Source: Acidaminococcus sp.
GTDB taxonomy: Bacteria; Bacillota; Negativicutes; Acidaminococcales; Acidaminococcaceae
Reading direction: 5' to 3'
Length of the DNA stretch: 64,000 nt
Assembly (NCBI GenBank): GCA_022482815.1
Contig: JAKVOM010000001.1
Location: forward strand, 2,190,946-2,254,945
A model generated the notes under the pieces. The model was given only the letters and a program-made list of their open reading frames with translations, did no database searches and had not been told where the DNA came from. Shown here piece by piece: positions 18,832 through 28,909 of the stretch; positions within the stretch are counted from its first letter, which is position 1, and each line of letters begins with the position of its first letter. The translations under genes and the position numbers were made by a program.

Positions 18832-19054
18832 ATCATCCACCGCAAGCGGTCCCCCTTCCTCAATGTCGCAAAGCGACGTCGAGGAAGGTCCCTAAAGAAT
18901 ATACCGCAGCGATTTTTTAATTTAATTTTTGGCAAACTGACGAGAGGAGGTTTGCTTCTAAAGGACCTTCTTTCAAGCCGCTTCGCGGCTTCGGAAGAAG
19001 GAGAATCGCAGTCAGCGCTGACGTAAGGAAGCGTTGACGAGTGCGGTGGATGAT
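18832..19054. repeat. repeat A, complete copy 2
   Basis: 223 bp between perfect 12-bp terminal inverted repeats ATCATCCACCGC and GCGGTGGATGAT. Internal hairpins: CCTTCCTC..GAGGAAGG (tip CGCAAAGCG) and CTTCTTTC..GAAGAAGG (GCCGCTTCGCGGC). It is followed by AGCTTCTTTTATT. Confidence 0.88.
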
Positions 19055-19084
19055 AGCTTCTTTTATTCTTTTCTTTATGCTACG

Positions 19085-19215
19085 TTATCTCCCAATATAA
19101 ATCCGCTGCAAAAAATACCCGCATTAGAGTACTATCCACTATACACTAGCCACTAACCACTTTTTCGTCAATAAAGCTAAATGCCATATGCCAAATGCCA
19201 AAAGCGCCTTTGATT
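19085..19215. repeat. inverted repeat C tract plus repeat D tract
   Basis: AATACCCGCATTAG, ACTATCCACTATACACTAGC and ACCACTTTTTC are the reverse complement of tract C. GCCATATGCCAAATGCC is tract D. Together with the forward C at 18715 they flank repeat A as a larger inverted pair. Confidence 0.65.
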
Positions 19216-19223
19216 TTTTCTGG

Positions 19224-20276
19224 CTATTTCCCGTTCTTATACTTCCCTGCACTGCCGTACAATATTTCATCCTGCTCTTCCCTCGTCAATGCTTCCACCG
19301 TTCCTTCTTCACTCAAAAGGGCGATTTCCGCGCTCTGGCGGAGATTAGCTTCAATATCTTTAATCCTATGCATCGTTTCTCCAACAATATAGGCACAGCC
19401 CTGATATAAAATCACAGCCGGCGTACCATACTTTGCCTCAAAAGCCGTAATTTTATCCCTGGAAAGGGTATCTCCCATCACAAGAATCGTCCTTCCGCAA
19501 TAGGTCAGCCCATCGGGGCTGATGGCAACGGGCCAGCCTGTATCAGCAAAACGCCGTGCTGCCTTACAAATGACGGCATCCGTACTGACAGAGATGAGCT
19601 TACCTACTGGCCCGTCGTTCCACTTACGAAAAGCATTATAGAAAGCAGAAGCATTCTGATAGGGGACGTAATCCGCCTTGAGATAATCAGCCGCTCGCTT
19701 TTCTGTTTCTTCCGTCCTGCGAATGACCTCATCCGTAGTTTTACCGCTCACAATAAGGCCGTGATTTTTAAGAAAGACAAGTGGAAATTTCCCCTGCACA
19801 TCCGCATCTCTCAGTACTTCATAAAACATCGCCGCCAGCGGATACCCCGGCGTCCCGTACCCAACAAAGACAGCTCCTGGAAATAGTGCCTGCATAGTTT
19901 CCATCCCGCCTTTACGCGAGAGCAGCACATTGACAAAGGTCGGATGCGTATGGAGCGTCACCGCGTCCGTCACGGCGTGCAAAAACGTTTCTATGGAAGG
20001 GCGCTTACCCTCAATAAGAGCCTTAGCGATAATTTTAGAGGCCTCTTCAGCCGGCACTGCCTGGCCTACATGACCTTTCATAAAGTATGCCAGCATCGCA
20101 TAATCCACGCTGGACCAGCCGTAGTCTGCCCGCATCTCACCCATCTGGCAGCCCGACGCCTTGATAAGCATTTCATGATCATTGATTTTGACGGAACTAT
20201 TTCCGCCGCCTGCCTGGGCCAGATCTTCCCGCATGCCTGCATAATGGGAAATCACAAGTAAATCATTGATATCCAT
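19224..20276 (-). CDS. class II aldolase/adducin family protein
   Basis: 350 residues from the ATG at 20274-20276 (MDINDLLVIS), chosen because GGAAGGAAGG lies about eight bases upstream; an in-frame TTG at 20294 has no ribosome site. Zinc-site motifs of class II aldolases are present: LHTHPTFVNVL and FLKNHGLIVSG, with AGGGNSSVK near the start. The C-terminal part (about 230-350) is longer than in FucA and resembles the RhaD/YtaP-like group. Family members cleave or decarboxylate phosphorylated sugars; the substrate is not evident. It lies after the kinase terminator, so it is probably a separate unit. Confidence 0.85.
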   Translation of the reverse strand: MDINDLLVISHYAGMREDLAQAGGGNSSVKINDHEMLIKASGCQMGEMRADYGWSSVDYAMLAYFMKGHVGQAVPAEEASKIIAKALIEGKRPSIETFLHAVTDAVTLHTHPTFVNVLLSRKGGMETMQALFPGAVFVGYGTPGYPLAAMFYEVLRDADVQGKFPLVFLKNHGLIVSGKTTDEVIRRTEETEKRAADYLKADYVPYQNASAFYNAFRKWNDGPVGKLISVSTDAVICKAARRFADTGWPVAISPDGLTYCGRTILVMGDTLSRDKITAFEAKYGTPAVILYQGCAYIVGETMHRIKDIEANLRQSAEIALLSEEGTVEALTREEQDEILYGSAGKYKNGK

Positions 20277-20291
20277 CTTCTGCCTTCCTTC

Positions 20292-20333
20292 CAAAAACCG
20301 GCTGCCTCACGGAAAAACTCCGGAAGCAGCCGG
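20292..20333 (-). terminator. terminator of the SAS / two-component operon
   Basis: CGGCTGCTTCCGG..GGCAGCCG on the minus strand, then GTTTTTGG. The T-stretch runs into the aldolase gene's ribosome site. Confidence 0.75.
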
Positions 20334-20342
20334 TGCAACCAT

Positions 20343-21611
20343 TTAAAATTGTACAGTATAGGTAATAATCCCGTCTTTAAATGAAACTTTGATGCTGCCC
20401 TTCAACAGCTCCGTCAAATCCCTTGCCATGGAAAGTCCGATGCCGTAACCGGCTACTTTTCCTGTGCCTGTCGAATGGGAAGTATCCCCACGGTAAAAGC
20501 GTTCAAAGAAGTGCGTGTAGTCTTTGTTCGCTCCTGCCGCATAGCTGTTTGATACAGATACCTTGAAACCATGTCTGCCGCTCTTTGAAAGGGCTGCCGT
20601 AATCGTTCCATTGGGATCGCAGTACTTGACGGCATTGTCCATGAGGATGTTAAAAATCTCGTAAAGCGATTTCTCCTCAGTTTTGGCCACGACATTCGGT
20701 TCAATCTGCGCTTCAATTTTCTTTCCGTTGTCATCCAGTACCAGCGGACGGAACGATTCTACAGAATTGTCAAGCAGACCGGATACATTGACTTCCGTCA
20801 GTTTCAAATCTTTTCTCGTCCGTTCGCCCATCTTAGCCAGCGTAATAAGGTCATTGATCAGGTGAGTCAGCCGCTTGACCTGCGTCAGGATGTTGGTCGT
20901 CCATTCCGACTTGCCCTGCAGCAGCTCCATCGCTTCCGCATTAGCCGAAATAATGGCAATCGGGGTCTTCAGTTCATGACTGGCATTCGTGATAAACCGT
21001 TTTTGGTTCTGCATATTGTTGATAAACGGACGGATAATGATGTTACATATACCAATCAGAATCAGAGCGTAAATCACGACACAGATCAATCCGAAACGGA
21101 AAGAGTACCTCATGAACTGCTCTACGGCCCCATAGTCACGAGTCGTATCGAGCACGACGAGCAAATAATGGGTGCTGTCCGGCTCTGTAATCTGGTAACT
21201 GTAGTGAGCGCGGTTTCTCTTAAAAGTGCCCTTTGGCGTTTTGCTTGCCAGCACTTCCTTGATGCATTCCTGCACGTCCAGCTTGCCAAAGGATGCAATA
21301 TTGTTCAGGTTCGCTCTGACAAGTTCACCCGACTGTGTCATTAGAACGCTGAAATACCGCATCTGGTAGTGCGATTCCGGAGAATCGTTGTACCAGTCCG
21401 GTTCGTCAATTAAGGTATCTCTCTTCGGGGCGGGAACGTTGGGCAAGTGCCCGTCGTTTTCTGAAATCATGGTCAGATGGTCGTCGACTTCTTCCTGCAT
21501 TCGCACGTAGGCCATGGCATTAATCAGCCCCAGGGCCACAGTCACAATAATGACTACTGCAAGCGTGGCTGTCAGTATAAATTTCCGGCGCAGCCGGCGA
21601 ATCTCATCCAT
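20343..21611 (-). CDS. sensor histidine kinase
   Basis: 422 residues. TM1 about 11-33, extracytoplasmic sensor about 34-171, TM2 about 172-195, dimerisation/phosphoacceptor helix with ASHELKTPIAI (His212), then the HATPase domain (IFNILMDNAVKYCDP, GYGIGLSMARDL). The partner response regulator ends 17 bp upstream, so they are co-transcribed. No HAMP domain is obvious between TM2 and the H-box. Its signal is unknown. Confidence 0.93.
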   Translation of the reverse strand: MDEIRRLRRKFILTATLAVVIIVTVALGLINAMAYVRMQEEVDDHLTMISENDGHLPNVPAPKRDTLIDEPDWYNDSPESHYQMRYFSVLMTQSGELVRANLNNIASFGKLDVQECIKEVLASKTPKGTFKRNRAHYSYQITEPDSTHYLLVVLDTTRDYGAVEQFMRYSFRFGLICVVIYALILIGICNIIIRPFINNMQNQKRFITNASHELKTPIAIISANAEAMELLQGKSEWTTNILTQVKRLTHLINDLITLAKMGERTRKDLKLTEVNVSGLLDNSVESFRPLVLDDNGKKIEAQIEPNVVAKTEEKSLYEIFNILMDNAVKYCDPNGTITAALSKSGRHGFKVSVSNSYAAGANKDYTHFFERFYRGDTSHSTGTGKVAGYGIGLSMARDLTELLKGSIKVSFKDGIITYTVQF

Positions 21612-21628
21612 CCATTAAGTCCTTCCCC

Positions 21629-22300
21629 TCAGGCCCCCTGAGTACAAAGTTTAAAGTTTCCTCCGCGTTTACCGTCAATGCGGACATCACCGCCGATGGC
21701 GGCCAGTTTTTCCCGCAGATAAGAGACATAGATCCAGACGATACCGCTGTCCGACTGTTCCTCTTTATCCCAGACGCGGTCAAAAAGCATTTCTGTCGAA
21801 CATTCCTTGTCAGGATTCATCATGAGCACCTTCATCAGCTGGGTTTCCTTAGCGGAAAGCCGGACGGCGCTCTTACAGGAAAGCTCACCTTCCCCGACTT
21901 TCAGCGTCACAGAGCCCTGATGCAGGGCTTCCGAGTCCTTCTGGTTGCGACGCACCATAGAGCGGATGCGGGCCAGAAGTTCTCCCATAGCAAAAGGTTT
22001 CGTCAAATAATCATCGGCCCCGGCATCGAGCCCGTTGATTTTATCATCGACTTCTGATTTCGCCGTAAGCAGAATGACCGGCGTCGTGTTGCCGCTTTGC
22101 CTCAATTCCTGAAGGGCAGTGATTCCGTCCTTGCGCGGCATCATAACATCGAAAATCATACAGTCGTAAGGGTGACTCTGGGCCTTATCCACAGCTTCCT
22201 GACCATCATAAGCCGGATCCACATGGTATCCGGAATGATTCAGGACAGCAGATACAGCCATTGACATCGCCTTTTCGTCTTCTGCCAGCAAAATATCCAT
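21629..22300 (-). CDS. OmpR-family response regulator
   Basis: 223 residues. The receiver has acidic pocket E7/D8, phospho-Asp51 (CMIFDVMMPRKDG), Thr79 and Lys101 (YLTKPF). The C-terminal winged helix (LSAKETQLMKVLMMNP, WVYVSYLREKL-like) is of OmpR/PhoB type. It sits three bases after the alarmone synthetase gene and just before its kinase. Confidence 0.95.
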   Translation of the reverse strand: MDILLAEDEKAMSMAVSAVLNHSGYHVDPAYDGQEAVDKAQSHPYDCMIFDVMMPRKDGITALQELRQSGNTTPVILLTAKSEVDDKINGLDAGADDYLTKPFAMGELLARIRSMVRRNQKDSEALHQGSVTLKVGEGELSCKSAVRLSAKETQLMKVLMMNPDKECSTEMLFDRVWDKEEQSDSGIVWIYVSYLREKLAAIGGDVRIDGKRGGNFKLCTQGA

Positions 22301-22303
22301 TCG

Positions 22304-22945
22304 TCATGACTCCTTTCCATCATCTTCGCTATCCTGTATGAGGTTACGGATAGTTTGCATGGATAAATCGCACGCTGCCAGTTCATCGGCGCAGCGTTTT
22401 AATTCTGCTACTATCAGTTCAGGATTTTTGATGTTGTGTTTGTATTTCATTTCGTGTTCCAGGCTGGCCCATGTATCCATGGCAATGGTGCGCAGCTGAA
22501 TTTCGGCATAAAAATGACCCGGATTGTTCCCGTCGATATCCTCGTAGGGAGCCTCCAGTTCAATAATCATATGATAACTCCGGTAACCATTTGGTTTAAC
22601 ATTTTTGATATAATCCTTTTCCTTCACCACACGGCAGCCGGGTATATTTCTAATTGCTTCAATATTGGCATACACATCGTGGATAAAACGGCACACCACA
22701 CGGAGGCCGATGGCATCATAGAGATGCCTCAGCGCCGAATAGGCCGACACTTCATAACCCTTGCGGGTACACTTCTCATTCATGCTGTCGGGTGCCTTGA
22801 TGCGGTAAATCAAATGCTCGTACGCACCATGACCTGTTTCCGACTTCATCTTTTCGTTATAGGCTTGAATCTGATCAATAAGATAGGTCTGAACTTTTTT
22901 CAGGACTGGAACCCATGCTTCATAATGAGTTTTGTCTGTTTCCAT
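22304..22945 (-). CDS. small alarmone synthetase, RelA/SpoT domain
   Basis: 213 residues with only the synthetase domain, the size of RelQ/RelP-type enzymes that make (p)ppGpp from ATP and GDP/GTP. Signatures: YRIKAPDSMNEKC (ATP-binding basic strand), DAIGLRVVCRF, DYIKNVKPNGYRSYHMII and AEIQLRTIAMDTWASLEHE with the catalytic Glu. No hydrolase, TGS or ACT domain. A ribosome site AGGTGAAGAG precedes the ATG. Being first in an operon with a two-component system suggests a coupling of alarmone synthesis to that signal; this is inference. Confidence 0.9.
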   Translation of the reverse strand: METDKTHYEAWVPVLKKVQTYLIDQIQAYNEKMKSETGHGAYEHLIYRIKAPDSMNEKCTRKGYEVSAYSALRHLYDAIGLRVVCRFIHDVYANIEAIRNIPGCRVVKEKDYIKNVKPNGYRSYHMIIELEAPYEDIDGNNPGHFYAEIQLRTIAMDTWASLEHEMKYKHNIKNPELIVAELKRCADELAACDLSMQTIRNLIQDSEDDGKES

Positions 22946-23044
22946 CTCTTCACCTACTTTTGCATCATTGACTTACCCTGCTATTATTGTAACATATTTT
23001 ACGACAGAAATTTGAGGATATTTTCAGACATTTGTAACAAAGAT

Positions 23045-23175
23045 GTAACATGGCCGCCAAAGGCGGCAGAATGGAGTTGCCTTCGGCAACTCGCTGCGGG
23101 CCGACTGCGTCGGCCGGGAAGCAAAGCGCCATTTCATGGACGCTTTGCATGTGGGGCACCAAAGGTGCCCGGGAT
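23045..23175. repeat. mini-palindrome cluster (P type)
   Basis: GGCCGCCAAAGGCGGC, TTGCCTTCGGCAA, GGCCGACTGCGTCGGCC, AAGCGCC..GGACGCTTT and GGGCACCAAAGGTGCCC in tandem. Compare GGGCACCTGCGGTGCCC at 3963: same stem, different loop. Confidence 0.75.
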
Positions 23176-23324
23176 TATCGTACATCTACTTTTCGTATGC
23201 TAGTATGATATACAAAAAATATGAAAAATATATTAAGAAAGGGAAAAATATTTAGTAAAGAAGGGCTTAATTTTGGTTATCGCGATACCGTTAGAAAAAT
23301 AAAAAAAATAAAAAAATTAGGGTC

Positions 23325-23554
23325 ATCATCCACCGCAAGCGGTCCCCCTTCCTCAATGTCGCGCAGCGACGTCGAGGAAGGTCCCTAAAGAATATGCCGC
23401 AGTGATTTTTAATTTTCTTTTTGGCAAACCGACGTAAGGAGGTTTGGCTACGGTGAACCTTCTTCCAAGCCGCCCCACTCGTGGCGGCTTCGGAAGGAGG
23501 AGAATCGCAGGAAGCACTGGCGCTAGCCAGGGCTGACGATTGCGATGGAGGGAT
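23325..23554. repeat. repeat A, copy 3
   Basis: About 230 bp, starting ATCATCCACCGCAAGCGG and ending with the variant TGCGATGGAGGGATAGC. It contains the CGCGCAGCG and GCCGCC..CTCGTGGCGGC hairpins, and GGCGCTAGCCAGG replaces the GCAGTCAGCGC segment of other copies. Confidence 0.85.
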
Positions 23555-23577
23555 AGCTTCTTTTATTATTTTATTAT

Positions 23578-23992
23578 TTTTTGCTAAAGCGGAGCTTTAG
23601 CGACTATATCCGTGCCTTCTTCGAGCGTCAGCGAGGAAGAAGGGGAACCGCAGTGGGCGTCGATTGACTTGGCAATCGCGCACACGGCCGCGGTGGATAT
23701 TCAGTTGGATAACAAGTAAGGGTAAATAAGAGAGAGGTAAAACAGCAGCACTCCTGGATGTAACCAAATGTCCCATTTGGCTCAATTGAATTAGTTCGTA
23801 GCTTAATCGTACCCATTCCTGCGTTCAGAATGAATACCCACCACGGACGGAAAGCGACTGCGTCGCATTCCTGTGGTCCCTCCCTCTTATTTTTTTATCA
23901 AAAAACAAGAGGGCGAAAGAGCTGCTGAAATTTCTATTAGTGCTTTTAATAACTAGAGAAAGACTAAAATATAGTAAAAAATAATAAGAGGG
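23578..23992. repeat. repeat B, copy 2
   Basis: Starts GCTAAAGCGGAGCTTTAGC (hairpin) and runs to the GAGGG junction with A. The inner hairpin here is CCAAATGTCCCATTTGG where other copies have CCAAATCAAAGATTTGG: the stem is kept although the centre changed. Confidence 0.85.
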
Positions 23993-24046
23993 TCCCTAAA
24001 GAATGTACCGCAGCGATTTTTTAATTTTCATTTTGCAAACCGTTTA
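23993..24046. repeat. repeat A fragment
   Basis: Only the middle of A (GTCCCTAAAGAATGTACCGC to GCAAACCG) remains, joined to the end of repeat B. Confidence 0.7.
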
Positions 24047-24080
24047 CATTTTGCCACCTACAGTGTGACCAGCGATCTAC

Positions 24081-24119
24081 AAAAAAAGAGCTGTGAAGAA
24101 TTTCTCCACAGCTCTTTTC
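24081..24119 (-). terminator. terminator of the glycolytic operon
   Basis: AAAAGAGCTGTGGAGAAA..CTTCACAGCTCTTTTTTT on the minus strand, a few bases after the eno stop. Confidence 0.92.
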
Positions 24120-24126
24120 ACGTGCT

Positions 24127-25416
<1,290 letters not shown>

Positions 25417-25423
25417 TCACCTC

Positions 25424-26953
25424 TCACTTTCTATTAATCAGACTGCTGCCAGTCATGGCTTCAGGTTTGGGAAGACCCATCAAATCAAGCAGGGTCGGAG
25501 CAATATCGGACAAACCGCCGCTGCGGACCGTAGCGCCTTCTTCGGCACCGGCCACCAGGAACGGTACCGGATTCGTCGTATGCGCCGTCATAGGTTCGCC
25601 CGTTTTAACGTCAATCATTTCCTCCAGGTTGCCGTGATCTGCCGTAATGCAGACCGCGCCGCCCATGGCGAGTACCTGGTCGACAATCTTACCGGCACAG
25701 GTATCGACAGCCTCCATCGCTTTGATAGCTGCCTCGAGGACACCCGTATGGCCTACCATATCCGGGTTTGCAAAGTTCAGGATGACCAGGTCATAAATAC
25801 CTTTACTCAGTGCTTCCTGAAGCTTTTCCGTCACGATGTACGCGCTCATCTCGGGCTGCAGGTCATACGTCGCCACCTTCGGAGACGGTACCAGAATCCG
25901 GTCTTCGCCTTCATGGGGCTGTTCCCGGCCGCCGTTAAAGAAGAACGTCACATGTGCATATTTTTCGGTTTCCGCAATATGGAGCTGATGGAGACCTTTA
26001 CGGGAAACGACTTCTGCCAGCGTATCCTTCACATCTTCCGGACCAAAGGCAACCGGAGCCGGAAGCGTGGCTTCATACTGGGTCATGCAGACCACATGTA
26101 CGGGCTGAGCTTCCGCATACCGTTCAAAGTTCGCAAACTTAGGATCGGCAAAGGCCGACGTAATTTCACGAGCCCGGTCTGGACGGAAGTTGAAGCAGAT
26201 CAAACTATCCCCGGCCTTTACGGCACCAGGGACACCGTCTACGGCAAAAGGCACCACAAACTCATCGGTTTGTCCCGACTTATAGGCATTCTCCAGGCCT
26301 TCCAAAGCAGAAGGCGCGGTCACACTGCCATGGCCCGTCATCGTATCATAGGCCTTCTTGATGCGGTCCCAGCGCTTATCGCGGTCCATCGCATAATAGC
26401 GGCCGGACACATCGGCAATCTTTCCGACGCCGATACGGCGGCATTCTTTTTCAATCTGCTCAATGTACGGACCGGCACTCTTCGGAGGCGTATCACGGCC
26501 GTCAAGGAACATATGCAGATAGACGTTCTTGACGCCTTCCTTTTTCGCCATTTCCAGAAGGCCAATCAGGTGATCGATGTGGCTGTGCACGCCGCCGTCA
26601 CTCAATAGTCCCATGAAATGCAGGGCATGACCCTCTTGGCAGGCCAGCTGCATCGCTTCCTTGAGCACAGGATTCTCAAAAAGGGAACCGTCTTTGATAG
26701 CCCGGGAAATACGAGTCAGACTTTGGTAAATAATGCGGCCGGAGCCAATCGTCATATGACCAACTTCGGAGTTGCCCATCTGCCCGTCCGGAAGACCAAC
26801 GGCTTCACCGCTTGCCCGCAGCTCATTGTGCGGGAATTTGGCAAAGTAGCTGTCCAGATGGGGCGTCTTGGCAAGGACTGCCGCATTCCCCGGACCGGGA
26901 GGGGCAATGCCCCACCCGTCGAGGATCATCAACATTACAGGTTTTTTAGACAT
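25424..26953 (-). CDS. gpmI: 2,3-bisphosphoglycerate-independent phosphoglycerate mutase
   Basis: 509 residues from the ATG at 26951-26953 (MSKKPVMLMILDGWG); GAGG about seven bases upstream supports this rather than the in-frame TTG at 26965. The Mn-dependent alkaline-phosphatase-fold enzyme has the phospho-Ser62 (GQMGNSEVGH), FLDGRDTPPKSA, RYYAMDRDKRWDR, NFANPDMVGHTG and ADHGNLEEM metal-binding segments. It interconverts 3- and 2-phosphoglycerate. Its ribosome site overlaps the pgk-tpi stop. Confidence 0.98.
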   Translation of the reverse strand: MSKKPVMLMILDGWGIAPPGPGNAAVLAKTPHLDSYFAKFPHNELRASGEAVGLPDGQMGNSEVGHMTIGSGRIIYQSLTRISRAIKDGSLFENPVLKEAMQLACQEGHALHFMGLLSDGGVHSHIDHLIGLLEMAKKEGVKNVYLHMFLDGRDTPPKSAGPYIEQIEKECRRIGVGKIADVSGRYYAMDRDKRWDRIKKAYDTMTGHGSVTAPSALEGLENAYKSGQTDEFVVPFAVDGVPGAVKAGDSLICFNFRPDRAREITSAFADPKFANFERYAEAQPVHVVCMTQYEATLPAPVAFGPEDVKDTLAEVVSRKGLHQLHIAETEKYAHVTFFFNGGREQPHEGEDRILVPSPKVATYDLQPEMSAYIVTEKLQEALSKGIYDLVILNFANPDMVGHTGVLEAAIKAMEAVDTCAGKIVDQVLAMGGAVCITADHGNLEEMIDVKTGEPMTAHTTNPVPFLVAGAEEGATVRSGGLSDIAPTLLDLMGLPKPEAMTGSSLINRK

Positions 26954-26961
26954 CTTGCGCC

Positions 26962-28884
26962 TCAAAACGTATTGGCAATTTCAGCGAAGCTTTCCGCATT
27001 CAGGCTGGCACCGCCGACGAGCACGCCGTCTACTCCTTCTACGTGGAAGGAATGAGCATTTTCCGGCTTGACGCTGCCGCCGTAGAGTACACGGACTCTG
27101 CGGGAAGTATCATGATCAAAATGGTCTTCCACTGCTTTACGAATGACGTCAGCTGCCTTCACGGCATCTTCGACAGAAGCCGTATGACCGGAGCCGATAG
27201 CCCAGATCGGTTCATAGGCAACTACGAGATGGCAAGCCTGTTCTTTCGTAATAGAATCCAGTACAGGGTTCAGTTCGGAAAGAATCACGTCTTCCTGCTT
27301 ACCGGCATCATGTTCATCGGCATTTTCACCAACGCACAGTACCGGATCAAGATTGTTCCGATATGCCGCAGCAATCTTCTTGACAACGATTTCATTCGTG
27401 TCGCCGAAGTACTGCCGTCTTTCGGAATGACCAACAATGACGTACTGAGAGCCGATTTCGGCAATCATCGGGCCGGAAACAGCACCCGTGTACGCACCTT
27501 TATCTTCGTAGAACAAATCCTGGGCACCATATTCGAGAACGCCGTCAACCAGAGCAGCAACCGATTCCAGCGCCGTGAAAGGCGGGAAAAGGACCACTTC
27601 ACAACGAGCCGTTTCGGTTCTGTGCATTAATTCATGCGCCAGTTCCATCGCCTCGTCAACGGTCTTGTTGCATTTCCAGTTGCCGGCCACCATAGGGTCC
27701 CGAAGGTCGTCCAATGCGGCCACGCCGGGCAGGACTTTCCCTTCCAGATATTCCAGGGAGGCACCGCCGCCCGTGGAAACATGACTCATCTTGTCGCCAA
27801 GACCCATTTGCTTAACAGCAGCCGCGCTGTCGCCGCCGCCGACGATAGTCACACCGCCGCAGTTCGCCATAGCTTCAGCTACGCCGCGCGTACCGGCAGC
27901 AAACGGAGCCATTTCAAATACGCCCATCGGGCCGTTCCAGACTACAGTCTTCATGCCGGCAAGCGTGTCAGCATACAGTTTCGTCGTCTTCGGGCCGATA
28001 TCGAGGGCCATGTATTCAGGATTCAGATGATCCAGGTCTTCCGGTTCATGCTTGGCATCTGCAGCAAAAGCGGAAGCCATTTCCAGGTCAACCGGCAGGA
28101 GCATCTTCGTGCCATGGTTCTTCGCCATGTCAATGAGATCCTTAGCGACTTCAATGCTTTCCTTTTCTACCAGGGACTTACCCATGTCGTAGCCCTGAGC
28201 AGCGAGGAACGTGTTAGCCATACCGCCGCCGATCAGAATGACGTCAGCCTTTTCGATAAGGCTCTTGATAACAGCAATCTTATCAGCTACCTTGGCACCG
28301 CCGACAATGGCAGCAAACGGACGAGCCGGATTATCTACGGCATTGCCCAGGTAAGCAATTTCCTTTTCCAGCAGGAAACCAGCCACAGCCGGCAGGAAAT
28401 GGGTTACGCCTTCTACGGAAGCGTGGGCGCGGTGGGATACACCGAAACCGTCGTTGACGTAGACTTCAGCGAGTTCAGCCAGTTCCTGTGCGAACTTCGG
28501 GTCGTTCTTTTCTTCTTCCGGATGGAAGCGAAGGTTTTCGAGCATCAGTACTTCGCCCGGCTTCAGGTCGGCAGCAGCCTTCTTGGCTTCTTCACCGATG
28601 CAGTCATTAGCAAATTTAACGTCCTTACCCAGGAAACCGGACAGGCATTTAGCCACCGGCTTCAGGGAGTACTTAGCCACAACCTTCCCTTTCGGACGGC
28701 CCAGATGAGCCATCAGAATCAGGGCAGCGCCGTGATCAAGCAGATAACGAAGCGTCGGGAGAGACGCCTCGACACGAGTCGTGTCAGTAATCTCTCCCGC
28801 TTCGTTCATGGGGACGTTATAGTCAACGCGAACCAATACTTTTTTACCGGATACGTCAATATCCTTTAACGTTTTCTTCTCCAT
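26962..28884 (-). CDS. pgk-tpi: phosphoglycerate kinase-triosephosphate isomerase fusion
   Basis: Single 640-residue frame with two complete glycolytic enzymes. Residues 1 to about 390 are phosphoglycerate kinase ([58 protein letters not shown]). From about 396 follows triosephosphate isomerase: VAGNWKCN (catalytic Lys), [14 protein letters not shown] (His) and [13 protein letters not shown] (Glu). The linker reads [14 protein letters not shown], and the usual TIM start codon is replaced by a Leu codon, so no separate initiation is evident. Fusions of this kind are known from Thermotoga. It lies between gapA and gpmI. Confidence 0.97.
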   Translation of the reverse strand: MEKKTLKDIDVSGKKVLVRVDYNVPMNEAGEITDTTRVEASLPTLRYLLDHGAALILMAHLGRPKGKVVAKYSLKPVAKCLSGFLGKDVKFANDCIGEEAKKAAADLKPGEVLMLENLRFHPEEEKNDPKFAQELAELAEVYVNDGFGVSHRAHASVEGVTHFLPAVAGFLLEKEIAYLGNAVDNPARPFAAIVGGAKVADKIAVIKSLIEKADVILIGGGMANTFLAAQGYDMGKSLVEKESIEVAKDLIDMAKNHGTKMLLPVDLEMASAFAADAKHEPEDLDHLNPEYMALDIGPKTTKLYADTLAGMKTVVWNGPMGVFEMAPFAAGTRGVAEAMANCGGVTIVGGGDSAAAVKQMGLGDKMSHVSTGGGASLEYLEGKVLPGVAALDDLRDPMVAGNWKCNKTVDEAMELAHELMHRTETARCEVVLFPPFTALESVAALVDGVLEYGAQDLFYEDKGAYTGAVSGPMIAEIGSQYVIVGHSERRQYFGDTNEIVVKKIAAAYRNNLDPVLCVGENADEHDAGKQEDVILSELNPVLDSITKEQACHLVVAYEPIWAIGSGHTASVEDAVKAADVIRKAVEDHFDHDTSRRVRVLYGGSVKPENAHSFHVEGVDGVLVGGASLNAESFAEIANTF

Positions 28885-28909
28885 GAATAACGCTCCTTAC
28901 AGGCCAGAA

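Noticed and set aside
26962-28884. Two separate genes pgk and tpi
   Set aside because: No stop codon, start codon or ribosome site is seen at the junction; the frame is continuous.
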